A DNA stretch of 64,000 nucleotides. Origin: Pseudomonadota bacterium. GTDB lineage: Bacteria; Pseudomonadota; Gammaproteobacteria; Steroidobacterales; Steroidobacteraceae. The stretch covers positions 25,519 through 89,518 of the forward strand of contig JAKBBE010000002.1 of assembly GCA_021826035.1 (NCBI GenBank), in the 5' to 3' direction. The position numbers were made by a program, and so were the translations under genes. Positions 25,465-34,608 of the stretch are shown piece by piece; within the stretch, counting starts at the first letter, position 1, and every line of letters starts with the position of its first letter. A model generated the notes under the pieces. It did no database searches, was not told the DNA's origin, and worked only from the letters and a program-made list of their open reading frames with translations.

Positions 25465-26499
25465 TCAGCGGGCGCGGATTTCGACTTCTGAGGCCACCGA
25501 GACGCGATTGCGACCGGCCGCCTTGGCATCATAGAGCGCCGCATCGGCGCGATGGCGCAGCGTCTCGAGCGAATCGCCCTCACGGCCGCTCGCCACGCCG
25601 ATCGACAGCGTCACTTCGCCGGCGAACTGCGCCCCGTCGGGATGCACGATCAGGCTGCGCTGGGCCGCGGAGCGGATCGCCTCGGCGAGCGCCGCGGCGG
25701 CACTGAGGGTCTTGCCGCGCAGCAGCACCACGAATTCGTCCCCGCCGATGCGTGCCGCCACATCCTCCGCCGCGAGCTGCTCGCGCAGGATCTTCGCCAC
25801 CTTCACCAACACCTTGTCGCCGATCACGTGGCCGTGGGTGTCGTTGATGCGTTTGAAGTAATCGATGTCGACGGCGAGCAGCACCACCTGGGAGAAATCC
25901 GCCGGGTCGTCCTGTCCGTCGAACGCGCGGCGAAAGCCCGCGAGGTTCACCAGGCCCGTGAGCGGATCGCGCAGCGGCTCGGTCTGGGCCCGCTCGAGCC
26001 GCTCCATGACCCCGGCGACCTCCTCGCGCTGCTTGGCGAGCTGCGCGTGCAGCACGCGCAGCGTGGACTGCACCTGCGTGGCCTGCGCCAGCAGGTCGCG
26101 CAGCAGCGTGCGCACGCGCTGCGGATCGGGTTCGGCCAGCCGCTCCGTGGTGTGCGCGAGCGTCTCGGTGAAGGTCTGCAGCGTCCCCTCGGCCGCCGCG
26201 GTGTCCTGCTCGGTGCGCCCGATCAGCTCGCGCAGCTCGCGCTGCGCCAGTTCGAACATCTCGACGTCGCGCGCGGCGATGTGCAGCGCATGTAGCCGGC
26301 AGATTTCGCTATCGGAGAGCACCCCGACGGAGCCGATCAGCTTGTCGAGATCCTGCGAGAGCGTGGGATTGAGGTCGCCAGCATGCTCGTACCACACCGT
26401 GTAACTCAACGGGTGATAGCCTGCCTCGTGCGGCGACATCAACTGCAGGGCCCGCCGGAGAATCTCGGCGCTCTCATCCCTAGATTGCTGGTAGCGCAT
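25465..26499 (-). CDS. GGDEF-domain diguanylate cyclase
   Basis: The product has 344 residues and no predicted membrane segment. The N-terminal 160 residues contain SPHEAGYHPLSYTVWYEHAGDLNP and a helical, coiled-coil-like region, a sensory part seen in other soluble cyclases. The C-terminal GGDEF domain (LRDPLTGLVNLAGFRRAF to the end) has the intact active-site motif ARIGGDEFVVLL, so it should make cyclic di-GMP. The inhibitory RxxD site is absent: the residues five before GGDEF are AAED. csrA, another regulator of biofilm and motility, is the next gene upstream. Confidence 0.9.
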   Translation of the reverse strand: MRYQQSRDESAEILRRALQLMSPHEAGYHPLSYTVWYEHAGDLNPTLSQDLDKLIGSVGVLSDSEICRLHALHIAARDVEMFELAQRELRELIGRTEQDTAAAEGTLQTFTETLAHTTERLAEPDPQRVRTLLRDLLAQATQVQSTLRVLHAQLAKQREEVAGVMERLERAQTEPLRDPLTGLVNLAGFRRAFDGQDDPADFSQVVLLAVDIDYFKRINDTHGHVIGDKVLVKVAKILREQLAAEDVAARIGGDEFVVLLRGKTLSAAAALAEAIRSAAQRSLIVHPDGAQFAGEVTLSIGVASGREGDSLETLRHRADAALYDAKAAGRNRVSVASEVEIRAR

Positions 26500-26592
26500 G
26501 CGGACCGGCGGCAGACCTATTGATTTTACTTATGTCAACAAAGTCTAGCACTCCCGACCCAGCGTTGCACGTGTGAGGCACTCGTGCCGCCG

Positions 26593-26624
26593 GGGCTGCC
26601 GCGCCGAGAGCGCCGCGGCAGCCC
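26593..26624 (-). terminator. Hairpin downstream of csrA
   Basis: An 11-bp perfect inverted repeat (26593-26603 with 26614-26624, 10-base loop), without a T run, lies between csrA and the GGDEF gene, both on the minus strand. It is a plausible csrA 3' end. Confidence 0.5.
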
Positions 26625-26689
26625 GTGCGCAGACGTGTCGGGCCGCGCCGCTTGCGTCCGCGGGACTCGCACCCGCGGCCGGCGGCGAC

Positions 26690-26920
26690 TCAGGCGTTCG
26701 GCGGCGCAAAACTCTGCATGGACGCGGACTCCCCCCCATTGCCGGTCACGGCGCGCTGCTCGCGCTTGATGCGCTCGTAGATCTCCTCGCGGTGCACCGC
26801 GACGTGCTTCGGGGCATTGATCCCGATGCGAACCTGATTGCCTTTGACTCCGAGCACGGTGATGGTCACCTCATCCCCGATCATCACGGTTTCGCCGACT
26901 CGCCTGGTAAGAATGAGCAT
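26690..26920 (-). CDS. csrA: Carbon storage regulator CsrA
   Basis: This 76-residue RNA-binding dimer recognises GGA motifs in mRNA leaders and controls carbon flux, motility and biofilm. The core [47 protein letters not shown] is almost identical to known CsrA, with the C-terminal extension [17 protein letters not shown]. It lies just downstream of the fecR of lasso cluster 1, with a 53-base gap and no sign of being in that operon. Confidence 0.96.
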   Translation of the reverse strand: MLILTRRVGETVMIGDEVTITVLGVKGNQVRIGINAPKHVAVHREEIYERIKREQRAVTGNGGESASMQSFAPPNA

Positions 26921-26973
26921 CTGCTTGTCCTCTGTAGGTGTTAGTGGTCCAAAGAAAACCCGATCCGCACCGC

Positions 26974-28011
26974 TCAGCGGGGAACACCCCTCGACCGCTG
27001 AGGTGTGGATCGATAGCCCAGAATGAGCTGCCCGTCCCGGTGAGTGACGGTAAGGGGCTCGATCCGGGCAATGCGTTCGAGCGTGGCGTCCACGTTGCGG
27101 ACGCTGAACGCTCCACCAATCTGCATCTGCGCAGCGCGCGGGTCGGCGATGACGATGCGCTGCGCCGTGTAACGGCTGAGATCACTGACAAATTTCGACA
27201 ACGGCTCGCCGTGCGTCTCGATGATTCCCTGCCGCCAGCGAATGGCGTTCAGAGCACTGGCCGGGTGCACATCGGCGACCAGACCCACCGTGGAGTACTC
27301 GATCTGCTCGTTGGCGGTGAGCCGGCGCATCCACGAGGGCTGATCGCCCTCACCTGCACCCAGTCCCTCCACCGAGACCGTGCCGCTCACGACCGTCACG
27401 AGCACTTCGCCGTTGCGCTTGCGATAGACGTCGAATCGCGTGCCGAGCACCTGAACCTCACTGTGCGCGAGCAGGATCCGGAACGGGCGCGTCGGATCGT
27501 GTACGACCTCGAAGAACGCCTCTCCGCGCAACAGCCGCACGCGACGGTTGTCCGGGCTGCCCACCCAGCGCAGCTCGGTATTGGTATTGAGGTACGCGAC
27601 GCTGCCGTCGGGCAACACGACGCTGTGCATCTGCCCGACGCCGGTCTGATACGTCCGCGGCAGGTACCCGGCGGTCCACAGCCACAGCATGCCGGCGCTC
27701 GAGGCGGCCACCACGAGCGCGGTGGATGCCGCAGCCAGCCAGCGCGTGCCGCGACCGAGCGGCGCGCGGCGTGGCGGCTCGGGCACCGTGGCGATGAGTG
27801 CGGTGCGCATCGGCCCCTTGAGCTCCGCTGCAACATCTAGAATCGAGCGCAGCTCACTGAACTCCTTGGCATTCATCGAGCTGGACAGCCAGTGTTCGAG
27901 TGCCCGCTGACGGCCCGGCGTCAAGCCGCGCCCCATGCGCGTCAGCCACGCCGCCGCCTGAGCCCGCGCGCGCCGCTGTCGCCGCCGTTCGAGGAGTGCG
28001 CCGAGTTTCAA
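26974..28011 (-). CDS. FecR-type anti-sigma factor of lasso cluster 1
   Basis: This 345-residue inner-membrane regulator has the FecR layout: a cytoplasmic N-terminal segment with DUF4880-like helices ([25 protein letters not shown]), one transmembrane helix (about residues 90-114), the periplasmic FecR domain ([45 protein letters not shown]) and a C-terminal STN-like segment. FecR proteins transmit the state of an STN-bearing TonB receptor to a FecI sigma factor. Its start overlaps fecI by four bases. The matching receptor is at 28920-31892. Confidence 0.9.
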   Translation of the reverse strand: MKLGALLERRRQRRARAQAAAWLTRMGRGLTPGRQRALEHWLSSSMNAKEFSELRSILDVAAELKGPMRTALIATVPEPPRRAPLGRGTRWLAAASTALVVAASSAGMLWLWTAGYLPRTYQTGVGQMHSVVLPDGSVAYLNTNTELRWVGSPDNRRVRLLRGEAFFEVVHDPTRPFRILLAHSEVQVLGTRFDVYRKRNGEVLVTVVSGTVSVEGLGAGEGDQPSWMRRLTANEQIEYSTVGLVADVHPASALNAIRWRQGIIETHGEPLSKFVSDLSRYTAQRIVIADPRAAQMQIGGAFSVRNVDATLERIARIEPLTVTHRDGQLILGYRSTPQRSRGVPR

Positions 28012-28574
28012 TCGACCTCCGTCAGATCAATGCCTTGCGATGACAACTGCATCCGACACTGCTTCAATGCCCGCGTCATGCGTTTGTCCACTCGCCGCTC
28101 GGAGACCCCGAGCTGCCCGGCAATCTCCTTGCGCGACCTGCCCTGCACGTGCGCCAGCACGAACACCGCCCGCAGCGGTGGGCTGAGATTCCCGATCACG
28201 GCAGCGAGGCGCTGCGCGATCTGCTCGGCCATCACCTGCCGGTCCGGCCCGCCCGCCTCATCGGCCACCGCTTCCATTCCTCCCGGTCCCGCCAGCACGG
28301 CGCTCTCGAGCCGACGCCGCCGCAGGTGCATGAGGGCGAAATTCGTCGCCACTTTGAACAGCATGGCGCGCGGAAAGAGCACCTGATCCGGCCGGTAGAT
28401 CCGGTGCATCTGCTCGTAGGTGTCCTGCGCCACCTCGCGCGCCAGGTCTGCGCGGCCGAGCATTTGCGTGAGATAGGCCAAAAGCTGCGCCTCGTGAGCC
28501 CGGCACAGCTGCTCGAAGAACTCCGTTCCCGCCGATCGCGGGAACCGCCTGATCTCACCGAATCGTTTGTCCAT
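28008..28574 (-). CDS. FecI-like ECF sigma factor of lasso cluster 1
   Basis: This 188-residue sigma-70 family ECF factor has region 2 (FEQLCRAHEAQLLAYLTQMLGRADLAREVAQDTYEQMHRI, then PRAMLFKVATNFALMHLRRRR) and region 4 (LSPPLRAVFVLAHVQGRSRKEIAGQLGVSERRVDKRMTRAL). The ATG at 28574 is preferred because AAGGA/AGGG precede it; the longer reading has no site. It is divergent from the lasso precursor candidate at 28745, so the 170-base gap probably holds both promoters. Confidence 0.92.
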   Translation of the reverse strand: MDKRFGEIRRFPRSAGTEFFEQLCRAHEAQLLAYLTQMLGRADLAREVAQDTYEQMHRIYRPDQVLFPRAMLFKVATNFALMHLRRRRLESAVLAGPGGMEAVADEAGGPDRQVMAEQIAQRLAAVIGNLSPPLRAVFVLAHVQGRSRKEIAGQLGVSERRVDKRMTRALKQCRMQLSSQGIDLTEVD

Positions 28575-28744
28575 TCCCTGTTCCTTGGTATTTAAGATGC
28601 ATCGGGAGGGCATCCCCCCCCTCCTTGCGTAAAAAAGATTTTCCGCAGCCCCCCCCTCTGGCTAAGATGGGCCGTCCTCAGTTGCCCGCGAGGGGCACTC
28701 TCTCTGCGTCCAGCTTCTTCACTCTAATGAACAGGAGCCACGTC
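28575..28744. promoter_or_regulatory. Divergent control region between fecI1 and lasso precursor A1
   Basis: This 170-base gap contains AT-rich GTAAAAAAGATTTTCC (28629-28644) inside otherwise C-rich DNA. Read on the minus strand it gives GGAAAATC, reminiscent of the -35 element of FecI-type sigma promoters, facing fecI1. A good Shine-Dalgarno (AGGAG, 28732-28736) precedes the precursor ATG. Promoter assignments are tentative. Confidence 0.35.
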
Positions 28745-28906
28745 ATGAGCACCCCAACCCCCGAGACACCCGAGATCAGTCCTGGCGCCGAGGCAGCCGC
28801 GACCGAAGAGCCCTCGGAACTCATCGAGCTCGAACCGGTGTCGGCAACCCAGGGCGGACTGCTCGGCGCCAAGTACGACACCGGCATGGGCTGGCAATAC
28901 GCCTGA
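28745..28906 (+). CDS. Lasso peptide precursor candidate (cluster 1)
   Basis: This 53-residue peptide has a 36-residue acidic leader (rich in Glu, Pro, Ala; ending ELEPVSATQ) and a proposed core GGLLGAKYDTGMGWQYA. Thr at the second-last leader position is the hallmark of lasso leaders, and Gly1 plus Asp9 allow a nine-residue macrolactam ring with an eight-residue tail containing bulky Trp14 and Tyr16. AGGAG lies eight bases before ATG 28745. Unusually, it is on the opposite strand from the B, C and D genes, 5 kb from them, with its stop 13 bases from the convergent receptor stop. The lasso call rests on motif and context, not homology. Confidence 0.72.
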   Translation: MSTPTPETPEISPGAEAAATEEPSELIELEPVSATQGGLLGAKYDTGMGWQYA

Positions 28907-28919
28907 GGCGGCCGGCGAC

Positions 28920-31892
28920 CTACCAGCGCTGCGTGACCTGCAGGCTGAGCACGCGGCCGAGCGCCTGCACATTGGCGACGTCGTAGCCGTAGAGGCTGTC
29001 GACGAACGGCGGGGCTTGGTTGAACAGGTTCACCCCGTTGAGCGTCACGGTCGTCGGCCCCAGGTCCGTTGACTGCAGTCGGTAGCGGGCATCGGCATCG
29101 AACGTGGTCCACTGTGGCACGTCCGGCATCAGCGTGCTGCCCGGATTGTGGTACGCCCCGGTGTAGTTCACGATCAACGCCCCGCCCCATCCGGACGCTG
29201 CGACTCCGTGCCGGCTCCAGGTGAGGGTGCCCTGCAAGCGCACCGCGAGCGGATTGCCCACCGTGTCAAGGATACTGACCGCCGGCGAGTTCGGCGTCAC
29301 GGACTGCGTGAACGACAGCACGTCCTCCCCGCGCACCTGTACTTGGAAATGTCCCCAGCGAGTCCAGATGTGCTGTTGGGCTTCGATGTCCAACCCCCGG
29401 GTGCGGGTGGTGGCGAGATTCGCCAGTCGCAGATCGACAATCGCCACCGGCTGACTGACCAGACAGGACTCGGCCGAACCGAAGAACTGCGAGCTGTCGC
29501 ATATCGCAGCGATCTGCGCGCGCGTCGGGTTGCGGTTGATGACCGCGGACCACTCGGCTTGGTGCTGAAGAATACCGAACGGGTCATCGGCGGCCGGCTG
29601 TTCGATGCGATTGCGGTAGTTGATACTGTAGTAAGTGACGGAGATCTGTGCACGGCGCCACGGCGAGAGGTCGATACCGGCCGTCCAGGTCCGTGCAGTC
29701 TCCTCGCGCAGCGCCGGGTTCGACCCCTGCTCGGCAAGCACCAACGACCGACCGCTCGGGGAGCTTGGGTCGACCAGCGACACCAGGCCGGCGATGTTCT
29801 GAGAGGTGTCGTACAAATCCGCGAGCTTCGGAGCACGGTATGACTGCCCCCAACTCGCGTGCAGCTTCAGCCACTGACTCGCGGTCCACTGCAGGCGGGC
29901 GGTGGGATTGAACGTACCGCCGAAATCGCTGTAGTCGTCATAGCGCCCCGCCAGATCGAGCGCCAACCGCGGTGTCAGCGCCCGATTGACTGGCGAACCG
30001 AGCAACGGCACGTGCAGCTGCGAGAACACGGACTCGACACGCCGGCCGAACGACTGCACCAGGGGCGTATTCTGCAGGTTCTGCGCGGCCGGTTGCGCGA
30101 TCTCCAGCGTCTCGGTGCGCCGCTCAAAGCCCACGGCCAGCTTCACCCGGCCCGCTGGCAGCCGCATCAGCGGGCCGCTGGCCACGACATCGCTCGACTG
30201 GATGCCGGCAGCCGAGTGCTCGAAGTATGTCTGGGCAATACTCGCCGCTGCCGCGACGTTCGTCGACGGGTTGGCTGCGAAGGGATTAAAGACGACGGCT
30301 GGATTGGCGCTCTGCAGCAAGCCGGCGACCGCAGCCGGATTGACCACTCCGTACTGATTGAGCGAGAGGATCTGCTTGCCACCGGACTCACTCACGGTCA
30401 TCCGCCAGCGGTGGCCCAGACGAAAGGTCGCCCCCGCGGTACCGCTATAGACCAGGGTGTTGCTGCCAAATCGCGTCGGTCCGAGTAGCGGCAGGAAGTT
30501 GTAGGCCACGAGCGTATAAGGCACACCCGCGAACGGATTGACGTAGTACGGATTGCTCGCCGGCACCTGCAGCACGGTCGCATTGGGACGGGTGCTGAGG
30601 GTGGTATTGCGCTCCGTGTAACGGCCTTGCGCGAACAGCTCGATATTCGAGCCGATGCGTTGGCTCACCGAACCGTAGAATTCCTGTGCCATACGGTCGG
30701 GAAAAATCTGCGCCGCGGTGAAGGGATTTTGCAGGTTGACGTTGCGGCTCAGACCGGCAGCGGTGATGCCGTAGCTCGGCTGCAGCGTGAACGGATCCAG
30801 AACATTCCCTGGATTGGAATAATACGTGTCGTAGTTAGCGCCGCCGTAGGGCGTTTTATTCGCGTTGGCCGCATAAGGGCGGGCCGCAGCCGCGAGCGGA
30901 GTGGCATCCGAGTACTCATAGTCCATCATGGCGTGTCCGCTGCTCCAGCGTGTCCCGAACAGCTGTGCCGCCATCCATTCGGCGCGGCCACCGACCGCCG
31001 TCCCGTAGCGCACCTCGGACTTCGCCCCGGTGAAATTGTCACGCATGATGATGTTGACGACGCCTGCGACCGCATCGGCACCGTATAGCGCCGAGGCACC
31101 ATCGGGCAGCACCTCGATCCGTCGCACCGCGCTCCAGGGTATGGTGGAAACGTCCACGAAGTCCCCGGTGAGGCCCCCAAACGGCTGCCGGTGTCCATTC
31201 ACGAGCACGAGCGTCGCGCCGGTGCCCAGCCCGCGCAGATTGATCGCAGCGCCGTACTGACCGTTGTTGTCGACGCCGAGGTCCTCGCGCGGCCCGTCCA
31301 ACGACACCAATGGCAGCGCGTACAAGGCCTGCTGCACGTTCGGATAGGCAGCGCGATCAAGATCCGCGCGGCGCAGATACACCAGCGGTGCAATGGCCGA
31401 GCGCACACCGCTGATCAGACTCCCGGTGACTTCAACGGGACGCAGGTCAGCCGGCTTTAAATCCGGCTGCGGATTCTTGAGCGCCACGGCCACCGGCACC
31501 GCTTTCGGTCGCGCCACTGCGCCGTCCCCCCGGGCAACCGGGCGGATGATCACCGAGCTGGGGGTGTCGAAGAAGAACGTCAGTCCGGTGCCCGCCAGCA
31601 TGCGCTTCAGCGCAGCGGAACTGTCCATGCGCCCCGTGACGGGCTGGGTCTTGAGCCGCTGCACCTGAGGCGTTGCGGCGTAAATCGCCTGCACGCCCGA
31701 CTGGCGGTAGAAATCGATGACGGCCTGGGGCAATGGCTCGGCGGGAAGCTTGAATTGCGTAACCGGCCCCTCGGCCCAAGCCGGTGCCGCCAGCGGGACC
31801 AATGCCAGCGCAATCAACGCAGCCCGGCGCACTCCCCGCGCCGCGTCACGCTCCTGTGTCCCCTCTCTGGAGGCTTGCTGGTTATAGTCCAT
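28920..31892 (-). CDS. TonB-dependent receptor with STN signalling domain (cluster 1)
   Basis: This 990-residue outer-membrane receptor has a signal peptide (LIALALVPLAAPAWA), an N-terminal STN domain (about residues 45-120, PLPQAVIDFYRQSGVQAIYA), a plug (NVQQALYALPLVSLDG, INLRGLGTGATLVLVNGHRQ, IEVLPDGASALYGADAVAGVVNIIMRD) and a 22-strand barrel ending in LQVTQRW with the terminal aromatic residue. STN domains pass ligand information to FecR, so this receptor should signal as well as import. It follows the C gene by 42 bases. ATG 31892 gives a normal signal peptide; a GTG at 31934 would extend it. Likely ligand is the lasso peptide or a similar molecule. Confidence 0.92.
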   Translation of the reverse strand: MDYNQQASREGTQERDAARGVRRAALIALALVPLAAPAWAEGPVTQFKLPAEPLPQAVIDFYRQSGVQAIYAATPQVQRLKTQPVTGRMDSSAALKRMLAGTGLTFFFDTPSSVIIRPVARGDGAVARPKAVPVAVALKNPQPDLKPADLRPVEVTGSLISGVRSAIAPLVYLRRADLDRAAYPNVQQALYALPLVSLDGPREDLGVDNNGQYGAAINLRGLGTGATLVLVNGHRQPFGGLTGDFVDVSTIPWSAVRRIEVLPDGASALYGADAVAGVVNIIMRDNFTGAKSEVRYGTAVGGRAEWMAAQLFGTRWSSGHAMMDYEYSDATPLAAAARPYAANANKTPYGGANYDTYYSNPGNVLDPFTLQPSYGITAAGLSRNVNLQNPFTAAQIFPDRMAQEFYGSVSQRIGSNIELFAQGRYTERNTTLSTRPNATVLQVPASNPYYVNPFAGVPYTLVAYNFLPLLGPTRFGSNTLVYSGTAGATFRLGHRWRMTVSESGGKQILSLNQYGVVNPAAVAGLLQSANPAVVFNPFAANPSTNVAAAASIAQTYFEHSAAGIQSSDVVASGPLMRLPAGRVKLAVGFERRTETLEIAQPAAQNLQNTPLVQSFGRRVESVFSQLHVPLLGSPVNRALTPRLALDLAGRYDDYSDFGGTFNPTARLQWTASQWLKLHASWGQSYRAPKLADLYDTSQNIAGLVSLVDPSSPSGRSLVLAEQGSNPALREETARTWTAGIDLSPWRRAQISVTYYSINYRNRIEQPAADDPFGILQHQAEWSAVINRNPTRAQIAAICDSSQFFGSAESCLVSQPVAIVDLRLANLATTRTRGLDIEAQQHIWTRWGHFQVQVRGEDVLSFTQSVTPNSPAVSILDTVGNPLAVRLQGTLTWSRHGVAASGWGGALIVNYTGAYHNPGSTLMPDVPQWTTFDADARYRLQSTDLGPTTVTLNGVNLFNQAPPFVDSLYGYDVANVQALGRVLSLQVTQRW

Positions 31893-31934
31893 GGTCCCTG
31901 CTGCCTGCACGGCAGTGTGCCACATGTTGGCCAC

Positions 31935-33746
31935 TCATGACGAGCCTTGTCGTCGCCAACACTGCAGCCACGCTTCCATGCTGGCGTACTCGAGCAATTC
32001 TCCGGACTGAGTCTTAATCTGCGCCCCGCCGCCGAGCGCCCGCTCCAGCGGCGCGCGTCGAAGCAGCCCAGCACCCACCAGTTCGCCCTGGAGCAACAAG
32101 GCGCGCAACAGCGGTCGGTTGCGCTCCACGGTCATGCGCGCGTGCGCCTCGATGCCGCCCTTGTCGCGCCGATTGCGGATCGGCGCGGGCAGCGCATCGT
32201 GGAATGCGCGCCGCGCGAGCGCCCGTCCCCAACCACCGGCCGTGTGGATGGCGGGCGCGATCCGCAGACACACCTCGATCAACGGCTGCGACAACAGCGG
32301 CGCAATCCGGTCCGCATCGCCGGGCGCGGCGAAGGGATCGTATGCGTCGAACGGCGCGAGCACCTGATGCACATGCCAGCGCTTGGCACTCGACGCCTCA
32401 GCATGTCGATGCGCAAGCGGATGCAAACAGGCCGCTGCCTCCAGCGCCTGACGCAGTGCCTCGGGGGCGAGCAACGGCCGTTCGCGCCCGCCCTCACACA
32501 GCGGACTCCAACGTGCTATGCCCAGGGTCTCGCGCACCGTCACGCCCAGTACGCGCCAGACCGAGAGGTCATCCACCCGGGCCGCATCCAGCAGCGCTCG
32601 CAGTACCTTCGGACTCGGCCCCCGCCGGCGCAGCAGCTCTGCCGGCGCCCACATGGCCCGCTCCTGGTAGAAAAGTTGGTCCCCCCCGTATCCGATGAAC
32701 AGCGCCGCGGCGCCGCGCTCGGCCGCGAGCGCCGCCTCGCGGCGACTGTGCTCGAGATAGAACAGGTAATTGGTTGGCTCCGCACTCGGGACAAGCGCGC
32801 GCAACGGCCTCAGATCCACCCCGAGCGGACGGAGGCGCTCGATCAGCCCGAGGCCGACGGACTCGGCCGCAAGCCGCGCAAACCGCCGCTCATCCAGATC
32901 GGTGTGCGGCGGATAATAGTGAAAACACTCCACCCGGGGCGCCAGCCCGCCCGCGAGCGCCGCGAGAATGATCGAGGAATCCAGTCCACCGGACAGTGAT
33001 ACCAAAACGCTCGGATAACACATGCCCCAGGCGCGAACCACGTCCCGGGTACAGCGACCGAGCATCTCTGCGGCCTCTCTCGCCTCGATGGGCGCCGCTG
33101 CGGCAATCTCCAGTGGATCCCACTGACAGACCCTCAGAAGCGCATCACCATGATGCCGGGCGCACTCACCGCCGACCAGCTGTGAGACACCCTCAAGTCC
33201 GGTGCGCCGGCTGTGCTCGCGCACCAGGCTCAGACAGGCCACCACATACGCCCAGTCCGTCCCCAGCCGCCGGCCGCACATCGGCAACAAATCGGTGATC
33301 GACGCACAATAGACCGCCAGCGCTCCAAGCTGCATCGTGTAACACGGCAGCCCCGCGGAGGGATCACGCAGAACGCAGATGCTGCCTGCGCCCGGCTCGA
33401 AGAGCACCGCGACGTAGCGGCCCCAGTAGCGCCCGAGAAGGCGCCGACCCTCAGACGCGACGATCGAACGGCTCTCCGGCTCATCGAAGAGCGCCGGTGC
33501 CGACCGGGATACGCCCGCCTCGTCAGGCTTGAACAACACCCCGATCACCACGCCTCGCCCACCCGCGAGGTGTCGGGCGGCATTGCCCGAGTTCCACTCC
33601 CCTGCGCAGCGCACCTCGAAGCCAGCGCCCCGGCTGACCGTCCGCCACGGCCCGGCGGACCGCTGTGGTGCATCGAGTAGGATCTGCGCCTGGGCACGCG
33701 CCGCGGCATCCGCATCATTCCAGACAAACACCAGGTAGCGGAACAC
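31935..33746 (-). CDS. Lasso macrolactam synthetase (C protein), cluster 1
   Basis: This 603-residue asparagine-synthetase-like enzyme should adenylate the ring Asp/Glu of the core and join it to Gly1. The ATP pyrophosphatase loop SLSGGLDSS is at about residues 250-258 and ALFIGYGGDQLFY follows. The N-terminal glutaminase-like part (GYWGRYVAVLFEPGAGSICVLRDPSAGLPCY) lacks the catalytic Cys at position 2, as expected for lasso C proteins, which need no glutamine. It starts with a GTG two bases after the B stop. C2 at 38910 is a paralogue of nearly equal length (606). Confidence 0.93.
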   Translation of the reverse strand: MFRYLVFVWNDADAAARAQAQILLDAPQRSAGPWRTVSRGAGFEVRCAGEWNSGNAARHLAGGRGVVIGVLFKPDEAGVSRSAPALFDEPESRSIVASEGRRLLGRYWGRYVAVLFEPGAGSICVLRDPSAGLPCYTMQLGALAVYCASITDLLPMCGRRLGTDWAYVVACLSLVREHSRRTGLEGVSQLVGGECARHHGDALLRVCQWDPLEIAAAAPIEAREAAEMLGRCTRDVVRAWGMCYPSVLVSLSGGLDSSIILAALAGGLAPRVECFHYYPPHTDLDERRFARLAAESVGLGLIERLRPLGVDLRPLRALVPSAEPTNYLFYLEHSRREAALAAERGAAALFIGYGGDQLFYQERAMWAPAELLRRRGPSPKVLRALLDAARVDDLSVWRVLGVTVRETLGIARWSPLCEGGRERPLLAPEALRQALEAAACLHPLAHRHAEASSAKRWHVHQVLAPFDAYDPFAAPGDADRIAPLLSQPLIEVCLRIAPAIHTAGGWGRALARRAFHDALPAPIRNRRDKGGIEAHARMTVERNRPLLRALLLQGELVGAGLLRRAPLERALGGGAQIKTQSGELLEYASMEAWLQCWRRQGSS

Positions 33747-33748
33747 GG

Positions 33749-34471
33749 TCAGATCCTGAGGATGGGTGAGTACTGACGCACACGATCGGGTACATCGTTG
33801 AACAGGACCTCCCCGTCCTGCACCCAGCAGTGAGCATGAAACGGTGCGGTCCGCACGCCAAAGACCCAATGCGGGTGCAGGTCGTACGCGGATAGAAAGG
33901 TCAGGAGCGCCAGGGAATCGAGCAGACAGGCGCCGCGCGCGCTGTAGAACCACGGACGCACATGTACGAATCGGCGCACCAGTCCCTGCGCACGCGCGAA
34001 ATCGACTTGCCCCTGGGGTCGCGGGTCCGCAGGCCGGCGCTGGCGGAACTGCTCCAGCACCGTGGACATGGGCCGAAGTCTTAAGGCGCTCCCCGCCGCT
34101 GCACAGGCCCACGCGGCGCGCCGCAGGTCACGTCCGCTGGGCCGCGGCGGTGCATCGAAATCAAATTCGAGCAGGGTACGCTGCGGCAATACATTCACGA
34201 CAGGCGTCGCGCCATGGCCCGCTCCGCGATCGCGCACCAGCATTCCGTGTTCCAGCAGCCGGCCCAGCACCGCTGGCGGAGCGCCGAGCGGCACAGTCGC
34301 CGGCAGCGGCCACGCGCCGATCCAGCCGGCGAGCCGCCCTGCCGGCTGCACCGCGAGATAGCGGTTGCGCCGCAGATCCATCAGCACCGCATGGTTGCCG
34401 TACAACGCAAGGTGAACATGCTGCGCCAGCCAATACAGCTGCACTCCCTCATGTTCCGTGCCGTGCCGCAT
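33749..34471 (-). CDS. Fused RRE/leader peptidase (lasso B protein), cluster 1
   Basis: This 240-residue protein has an N-terminal PqqD-like recognition element (about residues 15-80, NHAVLMDLRRNRYLAV) and a C-terminal transglutaminase-like cysteine protease. The triad is Cys182 (RGACLLDSLAL), His214 (FHAHCW) and Asp226 (VLFNDV), with the same 32 and 12 spacing as Cys150, His182, Asp194 of McjB. It removes the leader so that C can cyclise the core. ATG 34471 has GAGGAGG upstream. The 137 bases between the D gene and this start contain no convincing precursor. Confidence 0.93.
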   Translation of the reverse strand: MRHGTEHEGVQLYWLAQHVHLALYGNHAVLMDLRRNRYLAVQPAGRLAGWIGAWPLPATVPLGAPPAVLGRLLEHGMLVRDRGAGHGATPVVNVLPQRTLLEFDFDAPPRPSGRDLRRAAWACAAAGSALRLRPMSTVLEQFRQRRPADPRPQGQVDFARAQGLVRRFVHVRPWFYSARGACLLDSLALLTFLSAYDLHPHWVFGVRTAPFHAHCWVQDGEVLFNDVPDRVRQYSPILRI

Positions 34472-34608
34472 ATGCCTCCTCTGACCCACGGACATCCCCT
34501 GCGTCGTGCCCTTCTGTAACACGCCCGCCGCGCCACCGGCAGCCACATTTCTGCCGTCTTTGTTCAGAAATGGCGCTCTGCGGGGTTCGCCTCCCGAGGC
34601 GCACCGCT

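Noticed and set aside
26625..26700. tRNA-like T-arm (GGTGCGAGTCCC on the minus strand) downstream of csrA, where some gammaproteobacteria have tRNA genes
   Set aside because: No matching acceptor, D or anticodon arms and no CCA end could be assembled around it.
28625..28744. Longer N terminus for lasso precursor A1
   Set aside because: The good AGGAG site directly serves the ATG at 28745, and the upstream residues are unlike a leader.
34472..34608. Possible lasso precursor in the gap between the exporter and B1
   Set aside because: No ATG with a ribosome-binding site; one frame gives a Thr and Gly at suitable spacing but no convincing ring acid or tail.
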